A DNA stretch of 64,000 nucleotides from Candidatus Dormiibacterota bacterium (GTDB taxonomy: Bacteria; Chloroflexota; Dormibacteria; Aeolococcales; Aeolococcaceae). Each line of letters begins with the position of its first letter. Positions within the stretch are counted from its first letter, which is position 1. Positions 46,117-54,168 of the stretch are shown here, piece after piece. The notes beneath the pieces are model-generated. The model was not told the origin of the DNA and did not search any database. It saw nothing but the letters and a program-made list of their open reading frames with translations. Position numbers and translations under genes: made by a program. The DNA lies in assembly GCA_003162415.1 (NCBI GenBank), contig PMOL01000004.1, positions 1-64,000 on the forward strand. The letters run 5' to 3'.

Positions 46117-47019
46117 TCAACGAACGGTGCGCGCGTTGCTCCGTGGCGTCCGTCCGGACACCACACGAGTGACACCGAGCTCATCCTTCGTCCAGGTCAC
46201 ATCGACGAGGGCGGCGGCCCGAAGTGTCGCCTGCGTCCTGCGCGACAGGTAGGTCCCCACCTCGACGAGCAGCGCACCACCCGGCTTCAACCAGTCGTGC
46301 GCCTCCGCCGCGAGCCTGCGAACCAGCCCGAGACCGTCATCCGACCCGTCGGTCAGCGACACAAGTGGCTCGAACTCGCGGATCTCTCGAGGCAGCTCCT
46401 TCAGGTCGCTACGGAGCACGTACGGGGGATGGATGGTGAAGACATCGATGGTGCCGCGCAGCCGCCGGGGCAGGGCATCGAGCAGATCGCCTGCGCGGAA
46501 ATGTGCATTGCGCAATCCGAGGCGGCGCGCATTGTCCTTGCCGAGCTGAGCGGCGTCGGTCGAGATGTCGACACCCCAGACGTCTGCCGTGCGGACCTCG
46601 TTCGCGACCGCGAGCGCCACCGGGCCGGCGCCGGTGGCGACGTCCACCGCAACCCGCGACCCACGCTGCCGCCGCAGCGCCTTGATGGCCTCTTTGGCGA
46701 GCAGCTCGCTCGAGGCTCGCGGCACGAAAACGTTGTCTCTGATCAGCAGATCGAGCCCGCGAAACGGGTAGTGACCTTTGATGCGCGGGATGGGCTCGCC
46801 CTTGACGCGCCGCGCGACCATCGCCGCATACCGCTTCTTTGATGTGCTGTCGAGGACGCGGTCCAGGAGCGCCTTCGTGAGCTTTCTGCCAAGCACCTCG
46901 GACATCAACTCCTCGGCGTCGTAACGCCCGAGGTTGCGGTCCCAGTGGTCGATGGCTGTCGATTTGTCGATCTTGCGTACGGCTTTGTCGATGTGCTCGG
47001 TGACACTGATGGCGGGCAT
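46117..47019 (-). CDS. PrmC/HemK-like methyltransferase with altered motifs
   Basis: A 300-residue Rossmann methyltransferase. The PrmC-like N-terminal helical domain has RYDAEELMSEVLGRK, and FVPRASSELLAKE stands where PrmC has FVPRPETE. The SAM motif is VAVDVATGAGPVALAVA (about 123-139). The catalytic tetrapeptide reads HPPY (197-200) instead of NPPY. PrmC methylates the Gln of the GGQ motif in release factors; the changed tetrapeptide suggests another substrate, or a paralogue of PrmC. No prfA lies next to it. Confidence 0.8.
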   Translation of the reverse strand: MPAISVTEHIDKAVRKIDKSTAIDHWDRNLGRYDAEELMSEVLGRKLTKALLDRVLDSTSKKRYAAMVARRVKGEPIPRIKGHYPFRGLDLLIRDNVFVPRASSELLAKEAIKALRRQRGSRVAVDVATGAGPVALAVANEVRTADVWGVDISTDAAQLGKDNARRLGLRNAHFRAGDLLDALPRRLRGTIDVFTIHPPYVLRSDLKELPREIREFEPLVSLTDGSDDGLGLVRRLAAEAHDWLKPGGALLVEVGTYLSRRTQATLRAAALVDVTWTKDELGVTRVVSGRTPRSNARTVR

Positions 47020-47069
47020 TGCCCGCGCATGGTAAGCGCTGGTGCGACCAGCACGCGCACGATGTTCCC

Positions 47070-47264
47070 GTGCGTGCGAGCCATCCCCCGGATCCGGGCC
47101 TCTGCGCTTCGTGCGTTCATGCGCGACTGGTCCCGGGCGCTCGATCGACCTTCGTGCTCTGTGGCCTGGCGGATACCGACAAGCGGTTCCCCCGCTATCC
47201 GCCGCTTCCCGTGCGCCGATGCGATGGCTACGTCATCAATGGCGGTCAGGCGACGCGACGCTGA
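47070..47264 (+). CDS. small Cys-rich conserved protein
   Basis: A 64-residue protein from GTG 47070 (TTG 47019 would add 17 residues). It has CASC, then FVLC, then RRC spacing, with the segment RFPRYPPLPVRRCDGY at the end. The pattern of Cys residues with an RFPRYPPLPV-type motif recalls small zinc-binding proteins in high-GC bacteria, but I cannot name a family. It overlaps the end of the channel-like gene by 19 bases on the opposite strand. The rest of the 47020-47245 gap shows nothing else. Confidence 0.55.
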   Translation: MRASHPPDPGLCASCVHARLVPGARSTFVLCGLADTDKRFPRYPPLPVRRCDGYVINGGQATRR

Positions 47265-48343
47265 CCCGGGCCGAGCGGCGCTCGCTCGCGATGAGGAAGG
47301 TACGAACGATCGCCGATCCAGGGCGCCGGCGGGACACCGAGGCCCTTGGTCGTCTGGTTGAGCCAGGCCCCGTACTTGCTGCGCAGCGTGCTGAAATCCG
47401 CCCACGCCTTGTCCGGATTGTGCAGCTGATACCCGGCGCGCTCGAGGCGCGCGCAGGCCTCGTCGAACTCCTCGCGCTCCACTCCGACAACCGGTTCGCC
47501 TTCGTAGCGAAAGTGGTCGCGCATGTCGGCGACGAAGTGAGTCCCGACCTTGTGCATGAGACGTGCTTGACCGACCGGTCCTCCATCGATGGTGGTGAGC
47601 ACCAGGGTCGCGGCGTCCATCACGGCGCCGAAGGAGTTGGCCCACGCTTCGTTGTCGTGGCTGGAACGGAAGTAGAAGAGCAGCGGGTACGAGAGATGGC
47701 TCTCGATGACGTCCACCGTCCACAGTCGCCACTCGTCGAAGGTCGCGACCAGCTGCTCGGGCATGGCGTCCTTGGCGCAGGTCTCGAGCAGCTGGATGCC
47801 CGTCGGGGGTGCCCCTGCCAGCGCGTCGAGCGCCACCACCGCGGTCTCGCGCCGCTGGAAGGAGCTGAACAGTGAGAACAGCAAGCTGATCACCAGCGCG
47901 AAGAGCCCGAAGCCGCTTGCCGCCTCGATAGCCGCGAACGTGCTCGTGGCAACGCCGGTCGCTCCGATGCCGTCGACCGAGAACGACAGCATCTGGCCGG
48001 TTGAGTAGTACAGGGCGGTGCCGAACGAATCCGGCTGCGGCTGCAGGCCGGCGTGCAGGCCGCTGAAGATGAGCGCGTACCCGAGGATGAGCGCGAAGCC
48101 CCAGATGACGAGCAACGTCACCAGCATCATCGGCGCGAACGCGGCCAGTGCCGTCTCACGGTTCTGCAGCCGCTTGGGGACCTCCGCGACCTTTCGCCAG
48201 GCGCGCCATGCGCCGCGAATCAGCGTGAAGCTGAGGCGAACCCGTCCCACCGCAGGCCGGGGCATGACCACAGACTGGAAGACGTCGTAGATCGTCACCA
48301 GCAGGATCACGCCGCCCAGGGCGATCTGGAGGACGTCGATCAT
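47246..48343 (-). CDS. two-TM ion-channel-like membrane protein
   Basis: A 365-residue protein from ATG 48343. TM1 is at about 3-22 and TM2 at about 70-95. A re-entrant P-loop-like segment follows (SFGTALYYSTGQMLSFSVDG, 106-125), then TM3 with IEAASGFGLFALVISLLFSLF (139-159) and a cytoplasmic domain to the end. The arrangement is that of Ion_trans_2 channels, but the selectivity filter position has SFSVDG rather than GYG. It may be a degenerate or non-K+ channel. A 69-residue gene lies directly upstream. Confidence 0.72.
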   Translation of the reverse strand: MIDVLQIALGGVILLVTIYDVFQSVVMPRPAVGRVRLSFTLIRGAWRAWRKVAEVPKRLQNRETALAAFAPMMLVTLLVIWGFALILGYALIFSGLHAGLQPQPDSFGTALYYSTGQMLSFSVDGIGATGVATSTFAAIEAASGFGLFALVISLLFSLFSSFQRRETAVVALDALAGAPPTGIQLLETCAKDAMPEQLVATFDEWRLWTVDVIESHLSYPLLFYFRSSHDNEAWANSFGAVMDAATLVLTTIDGGPVGQARLMHKVGTHFVADMRDHFRYEGEPVVGVEREEFDEACARLERAGYQLHNPDKAWADFSTLRSKYGAWLNQTTKGLGVPPAPWIGDRSYLPHRERAPLGPGQRRVA

Positions 48344-48345
48344 GC

Positions 48346-48555
48346 TCACGACAGCAGCTGGCTCCGCATCTCGGTGAGCTCCCCGAGCACCTCCTGCAAT
48401 GCCTCCATGTCTTCCGAATCGACCGCTACCCGGCGCAGCACAGCGATCTCGGCGATCGCGCTGTCCATCGTGTCGATGGTGTGCGGCGGATCGTCCCATC
48501 GTCTCGAGAGCAGACGCAACCCGAGTGCTCTCGCCTCCTCGGCGACGTGGCTCAC
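48346..48555 (-). CDS. small helical protein upstream of the channel gene
   Basis: A 69-residue protein, mostly charged helix: EEARALGLRLLSRRWDDPP, then DSAIAEIAVLRRVAV and LQEVLGELTEMRSQLLS. It stops two bases before the channel gene starts, so the two are co-translated. A partner or regulatory subunit of the channel-like protein is a reasonable guess. No family is recognised. Confidence 0.6.
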   Translation of the reverse strand: MSHVAEEARALGLRLLSRRWDDPPHTIDTMDSAIAEIAVLRRVAVDSEDMEALQEVLGELTEMRSQLLS

Positions 48556-48568
48556 GCCGCCCGGCTTA

Positions 48569-49351
48569 TCACATCCTCCGTTTCGCCAGCACCAGCAACG
48601 TCGAGTAGTGGTACGTCATGGTGCCGCCGAGCGCGTCGATGGCGTCGCCGAGGGCTTCGAGGAGCGCGCGCCGCTGCGACTCCGGGAGCCGGACGTGGTC
48701 GCTGTGAGTGGAGACGAACTCGGTCCAGCTCGTCCGGTCGTAGCTCGTCTCCCATGGAAACGTCCGTGCCTCGATGTCGCTGAAGAGGTCACCGTGAGCA
48801 AACTCCTGCAGCCGGTCGTGCGGCTCCTCGCTCGGTTTGGTGGCGACGTTGGTGTCCGCGATCTCGGGAGCGATACGCCTGTACACCTCCTCGATCGCCT
48901 CCTCGGCGGCGCTGTCCGGCCGTCCGCGGTTCCAGAACACGCCGAGATGTCCTCCGGGATGCAGCAACGATGCCGCCTTGACGACGCCCAGCTCGGGATT
49001 CACCCAGTGCCAGGCCTGCCCGGACACGATCAGGTCGTACATCCGCCCGCCGGGTTCCCAGGATTCGAACATCGCCTCTTCAACCGTGATCCCATGGCTG
49101 CGAGCGATTGCAGCCATTGACGGATCCGGCTCGATACCGAGCACGTCGCATCCACGCTCGACAAACAACCGGGACGCTTTGCCGGTGCCGGAACCGACAT
49201 CGAGCACGCGTCGCGGCGAGAACGCCATCAGCGCGTCGATGAGTGCGGGGGGGTACGAGGGTCTCGCCTTGTCGTAGAGCGAAGCCACGCCTCCGAATGA
49301 GAGTGCACGGGCCCGGTCCTCGTGCATCCGCTCGCGCTGGTTCTCCGCCAT
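48569..49351 (-). CDS. class I SAM-dependent methyltransferase
   Basis: A 260-residue enzyme from ATG 49351. SAM motifs are VLDVGSGTGKASRLFVERG (about 49-67), the acidic residue in LGIEPDPSMAA, and VSGQAWHWVNPE before the post-motif strand. The family (Methyltransf_11/25 type) is broad, and no substrate can be named. It starts eight bases after the MocR gene stops, so the two are probably co-transcribed. Confidence 0.85.
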   Translation of the reverse strand: MAENQRERMHEDRARALSFGGVASLYDKARPSYPPALIDALMAFSPRRVLDVGSGTGKASRLFVERGCDVLGIEPDPSMAAIARSHGITVEEAMFESWEPGGRMYDLIVSGQAWHWVNPELGVVKAASLLHPGGHLGVFWNRGRPDSAAEEAIEEVYRRIAPEIADTNVATKPSEEPHDRLQEFAHGDLFSDIEARTFPWETSYDRTSWTEFVSTHSDHVRLPESQRRALLEALGDAIDALGGTMTYHYSTLLVLAKRRM

Positions 49352-49359
49352 CGACCGGG

Positions 49360-50685
49360 TCAGCTCAGGCGCGACGGCTGCGGTGTCAGCGCCGCTTCGA
49401 GGTCCGCGGCGAAGCGCACGGCGTCGTCCGGTTCGAGGCGCGATGTGGTCACTCGGATACCGCGAGGGCTGGCAATCCTGAAGCGGTCGCCGGCGAGCAC
49501 TCCCCACCCGCGCTCCTGGAGCGCAGCGACAGTGGCGTCCTCATGAGCCACCGGAATCCAGACGTTGAGACCCGATCGGCCGTGTGACTCGATGCCTCGC
49601 GCGCTCAGCGCGGCACGGAGCGACTCGCGGCGGCGGGTGTAGATGGCTGCGACCGTGGCAGCATGAGCCGCTGCCCCGGGATCGCTCCACAGTGAGACGA
49701 CCAGCCGCTGTAGGAGATGCGAGATCCAGCCGGCGGCGAGCAGGCGCCGGCCCTCGACGCGGGCGACCGTGACTGCGTCGCCGGACATCACGGCGAGCCG
49801 GAGATCCGGTCCCAGCGACTTCGACACCGAGCGGAGATGTGCCCAGCGAGGCCGCCCCGCCTCACAGAGCGAGTGGCAGCCGCGTTCCGTGATATCGAAG
49901 GCATGATCGTCCTCGAGCACCAAAACCGACGGATGCCCCGCGAGCACGGCTCTGAGCTCCGCGGCGCGCTCGGCGTCGACCGCCGACCCATACGGGTTCT
50001 GAGCGCGAGGGGTGACCGCGCAGGCGACGGCGCCACCCCGGAGCGCCCGGGCGACGCTCTCCGGCGTGGGACCGCGATCGTCGATCGCCACCGGGATGAC
50101 CGTGAGACCGAGGGCGGACGCAAGATCGATGATCCCCGGATAGCAGGGGTCCTCCACGGCGATTCGATCTCCGGGCCGCACGTGGGCCATCAGCGCAAGC
50201 TGGATTCCGTCGAGCGCGCCCCCGACGACGCTGAGATGGTCGCTCGGCACGCCGTCGCGATCGAGCCGCGCAGTGGCGAGGGCGAGCAACTCGCGGTCGG
50301 ACCCGGGGGCGCCGTAGAGCACCGGCGTGTGCGGCAGCGAGGCGAATGCGGCTCCGAGGTCGGGCAGGAGTGCAGGGTCGGGGTTACCGGAGAGCAGATC
50401 GACGACACCGGCGGGGACGATCGGCCTGCCCCGCGGCGACGGGGGAACGCGCGGCGCGATCGTGGTTCCCAGTCGGCCGGCACCGGCCACGAGTCCGCGC
50501 CGGCGCAACTCGCGGTAGGCGGATGCCACGGTCGCAGTGCTGATCCCGCGATGGGAGGCCAGCGATCGGACGGTCGGCAGGCGGGTTCCGGCGGTGAGCT
50601 CGCCCTCGCGAATCCCGCGCTCGACGCTCTCCGCGATCTCAGACGCCCGCCGTCCGGTGATGTGATAACGTATCGGTACGTTCAT
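49360..50685 (-). CDS. MocR/PdxR-type regulator (GntR HTH plus aminotransferase domain)
   Basis: A 441-residue protein. The GntR HTH (about 1-75) has GIREGELTAGTRLPTVRSLA and TATVASAYRELRRRGLV. The fold-type I aminotransferase domain (about 90-435) has VDLLSGNPDPALLPDL, VVGGALDGIQLAL, EDPCYPGIIDLA, PRAQNPYGSAV, and the PLP Lys in LRSVSKSLGPDLRLAVM. MocR proteins sense PLP or amino compounds and often control a neighbouring gene. Here the EamA transporter is divergent with only 18 bases between the two start codons. Confidence 0.9.
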   Translation of the reverse strand: MNVPIRYHITGRRASEIAESVERGIREGELTAGTRLPTVRSLASHRGISTATVASAYRELRRRGLVAGAGRLGTTIAPRVPPSPRGRPIVPAGVVDLLSGNPDPALLPDLGAAFASLPHTPVLYGAPGSDRELLALATARLDRDGVPSDHLSVVGGALDGIQLALMAHVRPGDRIAVEDPCYPGIIDLASALGLTVIPVAIDDRGPTPESVARALRGGAVACAVTPRAQNPYGSAVDAERAAELRAVLAGHPSVLVLEDDHAFDITERGCHSLCEAGRPRWAHLRSVSKSLGPDLRLAVMSGDAVTVARVEGRRLLAAGWISHLLQRLVVSLWSDPGAAAHAATVAAIYTRRRESLRAALSARGIESHGRSGLNVWIPVAHEDATVAALQERGWGVLAGDRFRIASPRGIRVTTSRLEPDDAVRFAADLEAALTPQPSRLS

Positions 50686-50704
50686 CGCTTTGTATCATAA
50701 CAAA
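50667..50704. promoter_or_regulatory. inverted repeats in the MocR-EamA divergent region
   Basis: AACGTA-N4-TACGTT (50667-50682) lies in the first codons of the MocR gene. TTTGT-N6-ACAAA (50689-50704) lies between the two start codons. With an 18-base intergenic gap there is no room for a leader and ribosome binding site on either side unless the messages are leaderless. The repeats are candidates for MocR binding. Confidence 0.45.
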
Positions 50705-51672
50705 TGACACAGAACGTGTCTACGCCCCTGATCCCCCGTCCTCAGGCGTCTCGCGCTCAGATCGTGATCGCCTTTGCCGCGGTGTACGTCATCTGGGGTT
50801 CGACGTACCTGACGATTCACATCGCCAGCGAGACCATCCCCGCGCTGCTCATGTCGTCCGCCCGATTCGTGCTCGCAGGGTTGCTGCTCCTCGCGTTCAC
50901 CCACCGCCCGGGAGCGCCCCGCGAGCGGCTCACCAGGATCCACTGGCGGTCAGCCCTGATCATCGGGGCGTGTCTGCTGCTCTTCGGCAACGGCGGGGTC
51001 GCCTGGGGTGAGCAGTATCTCCCGAGCGGGTTCGTGGCGCTGATCATCGCCACGGTGCCGCTCTGGATGGCCGTGTTCGCGCCGGCGTTCGGCGGCCGGT
51101 GGATCAACTGGACGGCAGCGATCGGCATCGCACTCGGCCTCGCCGGGATCGTCCTGCTTGTCCGTCCGGGTGGAAGCGGATCGGGGCACTGGCAGACGCT
51201 CGTCGTGCTGCTGGCCCCCGTCCTGTGGGCGCTGGGCTCGCTCTACGCACCCAAGGCACCGTCACCCAGGCAGCCGCTCACTGCGATCGCGATGGAGATG
51301 ATCGCCGGCGGTTTGCTCCTCGGCGTCGCGGGCGTCGCCACCGGAGAGCTTGGTCGCGTCCACCTGGGCACCGTCTCCTCCGCCTCGATCGCGGCCTTCA
51401 TCTATCTGGTGCTCATCGGCGCGCTGGTCGGTTATGTCGCCTACATCTGGTTGCTCCACCACGTCTCGGTCACCGCAGCATCGACCTATGCATTCGTGAA
51501 CCCGGTCGTGGCAGTCGGTCTCGGGGCGGTGGTGCTGGGTGAGCAGGTGACCCCGATGACGGTCGTGGCCGCCACGCTGATCGTCGGTGCGGTGGTGCTC
51601 CTCCTCATCGGCCAGAGCCGGAAAGCGGCGCCCGCGGTCGCCCTCGAGACCCCGATCCGCGACGTCGCCTGA
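50704..51672 (+). CDS. EamA/DMT family transporter
   Basis: A 322-residue protein with ten predicted TM helices in two EamA repeats. The first opens AAVYVIWGSTYLTIHIASETIP, and the second half contains LGSLYAPKAPSP and AYIWLLHHVSVTAASTYAFVNPVVAVGLGAVVLGE. YedA/RhaT-type exporters of amino acids or metabolites are the nearest group. ATG 50704 leaves no ribosome binding site, so the message may be leaderless or start later (GTG 50716). Control by the divergent MocR protein is likely. Confidence 0.88.
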   Translation: MTQNVSTPLIPRPQASRAQIVIAFAAVYVIWGSTYLTIHIASETIPALLMSSARFVLAGLLLLAFTHRPGAPRERLTRIHWRSALIIGACLLLFGNGGVAWGEQYLPSGFVALIIATVPLWMAVFAPAFGGRWINWTAAIGIALGLAGIVLLVRPGGSGSGHWQTLVVLLAPVLWALGSLYAPKAPSPRQPLTAIAMEMIAGGLLLGVAGVATGELGRVHLGTVSSASIAAFIYLVLIGALVGYVAYIWLLHHVSVTAASTYAFVNPVVAVGLGAVVLGEQVTPMTVVAATLIVGAVVLLLIGQSRKAAPAVALETPIRDVA

Positions 51673-51707
51673 CGGCGTCCTCTCGGGAGAGGGGTGACAA
51701 TGGGCCC

Positions 51708-52409
51708 ATGGACAGCGAAACGCTGGTCGTCGACCACACGGCAGAGCCGCAACGACCGCGTCCTCGCATCGGCGTCAAGGACGTGCTCTGCGTCGGGCCG
51801 ATCATCGCCAGCACGATCTACTCGTATGTAGGCCTGCCGCTCACGCCGCTGCTCCTCGGCCGCAACCCGGTGCTGCTCAGCGCACTCCGCGGGAGCATCG
51901 CATCGATGGTTGCATCGGGTGGTTTCGTGAGGGTCGGGAGAGTTCCACTGTTGCTGGCACTGATTGCGCCGATCCCGATCTCGATGCTGACCGACCCATT
52001 CTTCTTCTGGGCCGGGAAACGATATGGGCGCAGCATCATCAACTACCTGAGCGACACCGATCCGCGCTGGCGCAAACGAGCTGCGAGAGGCGAGCGCTTC
52101 TTCAAGAAATACGGCGTGTGGACGATCGTGTGCGCGCCCTTGCTGCCTGCCCCCACATTGTTCTTCTACATGGCGGCCGGCGAGGCCGGGATGCCGTTCA
52201 TCGTCTTCATCATTGCCGACCTGATCGGCACGCTCGCCTACATCGGGCTCGTCGTCGGCGCGGGTTTTGCGATCGGCCAGCCCGCGGTGACGGTTGCGCA
52301 GACGATCAGCAATTACGCGCTCTGGATCATCATCGCGATGGTGGTGCTCATCGTCGCCTGGTCATTCTTCTCAGCATGGCGCGCACCTCGCGAGACGACT
52401 CGACGCTGA
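51708..52409 (+). CDS. DedA/VTT family membrane protein
   Basis: A 233-residue protein with four to five TM segments. The DedA signature is around FFKKYGVWTIVCAPLLPAPTLFFYMAAGEAGMP, preceded by DPFFFWAGKRYG. DedA proteins scramble or flip lipid carriers such as undecaprenyl phosphate and support membrane homeostasis. The basic C-terminus (WRAPRETTRR) is cytoplasmic. Its last 34 bases overlap the next gene in another frame. Confidence 0.85.
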   Translation: MDSETLVVDHTAEPQRPRPRIGVKDVLCVGPIIASTIYSYVGLPLTPLLLGRNPVLLSALRGSIASMVASGGFVRVGRVPLLLALIAPIPISMLTDPFFFWAGKRYGRSIINYLSDTDPRWRKRAARGERFFKKYGVWTIVCAPLLPAPTLFFYMAAGEAGMPFIVFIIADLIGTLAYIGLVVGAGFAIGQPAVTVAQTISNYALWIIIAMVVLIVAWSFFSAWRAPRETTRR

Positions 52410-52915
52410 CCGGCGGATCGAGGCCGGCCTCGCCGCTGCGATGGTTGCTGATCACAGCAGCCGTGCTCATACCGATTGCGCTTGGCGCGGTCATCACAGT
52501 GGTGCTCTACGTGACTCGCCCCCAGCCGGTCGTCATCCGACCGACGGTGGTGCCGGTGGTCTCCGACCTGCAGGGGCGGGACGGATCCATCCTTGTGATC
52601 CAACCCAGGACCACCGCGCAGGTTCGTGTTCCGCTGGGTACGACCGTCGAGGTGGTGCTGCTGCCCGGGCTCGGTGAGACCGTCGAGTCAGAGAGTGCCG
52701 GCATCCTCGTGAAGACCGCCGATCCTCCATGCCACCTGAAGCAACTCTGCGGATTCCCGGGCGCCGAGGTCTGGTCGTTCCAGACGCTCCGCACCGGCTT
52801 GGGCTATCTGCAGATCATCTTCGGTTTCAGGACCTGCCAGGAGAGCGGGGCGTGCATAGTCACGCCGTACGTGTTCAAGCCGATAGCGGTGTACTCCCCG
52901 CCGCGGTCGAGCTGA
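52376..52915 (+). CDS. hypothetical membrane-anchored protein
   Basis: A 179-residue protein from ATG 52376. A TM helix (about 22-45, LLITAAVLIPIALGAVITVV) is followed by an extracytoplasmic beta-rich domain with four Cys. These lie in two close pairs (PPCHLKQLCGF and RTCQESGACIV), suggesting disulfides. It overlaps dedA by 34 bases and would be co-expressed. No family is recognised. It ends two bases before the kynU stop on the other strand. Confidence 0.62.
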   Translation: MARTSRDDSTLTGGSRPASPLRWLLITAAVLIPIALGAVITVVLYVTRPQPVVIRPTVVPVVSDLQGRDGSILVIQPRTTAQVRVPLGTTVEVVLLPGLGETVESESAGILVKTADPPCHLKQLCGFPGAEVWSFQTLRTGLGYLQIIFGFRTCQESGACIVTPYVFKPIAVYSPPRSS

Positions 52916-52917
52916 GC

Positions 52918-54168
52918 TCAGGGGATCGCAACCTCTTCGCGATACTGCTGCTGCCGGTTCATGCCGCTTTCGACAACCTGCGCGATTCGCTCGACCGCGT
53001 CCCAGAGGTCGACGAAACGCGTGTAGAGAGGAGCCAGTCCGAAGCGGCACATGTCCGGCGGACGGAAGTCGCCGACGACGCCGCGGTCGGCCACGGCGCG
53101 CATGATCGCGCGCCCGTCGCTGTGCCGGAGCGACACCTGAGCACCGCGAAAGTCGGATGACGCCGGCGTGGCAACCACGAATCCGAGCGGGTCAAGGCGT
53201 GCACGTGCAAGACGGATGAAGACCTCGGTGAGCAACCCGGCCTTCTCCCCCACGGCGCGAGCCCCGGCCTCAAGGTGGATGTCGATGCCCACGGCGAGTG
53301 CCCCGATCGCGAGCACCGGAGGCGACCCGCTCATCCAGCCCCGCATTCCCGACGCGCGGCGATATTCGGCGTCGAAGAGGAATGGATTGTCGTGGCCGAG
53401 CCACCCCTGGATCGGGTTGCGCAGCTCCTCCTGGAGCGCGCTCGCGACGTACACATATGCCGGGGACCCGGGTCCACCATTGAGGTACTTGTACCCACAG
53501 CCAACCGCCAGGTCGACTCGGTGATGATTGAGCCGGATTTCGACGGCACCCGCCGAGTGCGAGAGGTCCCAGAGCGTCAGCGCTCCGACGGCATGGGCCG
53601 CCGCGGTGAGCGCGCCCATGTCGTGGCGCTCGCCGGAGCGGAAGTCAACCTCGGTCAGCATGAGCAGGGCGGTGTCGCTGTCCAGCGCATCTCTGAGCGC
53701 GCCCCGCTCGACTGCGCGAACCTCGCAGCCCAGGAGTTCGGCGACGCCCTGGGCGATGTACAGGTCGGTCGGGAAGTTGCTCCCCTCGGTCACGAGGACG
53801 CGTCGCTGCGGTCGCGCGCGCAGGACCGAAGTCATCAGCCGGAACAGGCCCACGGATGTTGTGTCGGCGACCAGCACCTCGCCCGGCGTCGCGCCGATGA
53901 GCTGACCGATGGAATCGCCGACTCGGAACGGCGATTCCATCCACCCCGACTCGGTCCAGCCACGCACGAGGATCGTTCCCCATTCGTGCTCGGCCATCTC
54001 CTGCAGTCGCGCGATGGCGGCTTTGGGCAGTCGCCCCATGGAGTTGCCGTCCAGGTAGATCGTCGAGCCGTCATTGAGGAAGCGATCGCGAAACATCGCC
54101 AGCGGATCACGAGCGTCCAGCGCGGCGCATGCGTTTCGGTCGAGATTGTCCGGAAGTTGCAGGCTCAC
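52918..54168 (-). CDS. kynU: kynureninase
   Basis: A 416-residue PLP enzyme. PLP Lys227 lies in VGCGYKYLNGGPGSPAYVYV, Asp201 in LWDLSHSAGAVE, the substrate-binding segment is YLDGNSMGRLP, and HDNPFLFDAEYRRASG is in the second half. Kynureninase cleaves kynurenine or 3-hydroxykynurenine to anthranilate or 3-hydroxyanthranilate plus alanine. It overlaps kynA by four bases. No kynurenine formamidase gene is in the window. Confidence 0.95.
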   Translation of the reverse strand: MSLQLPDNLDRNACAALDARDPLAMFRDRFLNDGSTIYLDGNSMGRLPKAAIARLQEMAEHEWGTILVRGWTESGWMESPFRVGDSIGQLIGATPGEVLVADTTSVGLFRLMTSVLRARPQRRVLVTEGSNFPTDLYIAQGVAELLGCEVRAVERGALRDALDSDTALLMLTEVDFRSGERHDMGALTAAAHAVGALTLWDLSHSAGAVEIRLNHHRVDLAVGCGYKYLNGGPGSPAYVYVASALQEELRNPIQGWLGHDNPFLFDAEYRRASGMRGWMSGSPPVLAIGALAVGIDIHLEAGARAVGEKAGLLTEVFIRLARARLDPLGFVVATPASSDFRGAQVSLRHSDGRAIMRAVADRGVVGDFRPPDMCRFGLAPLYTRFVDLWDAVERIAQVVESGMNRQQQYREEVAIP

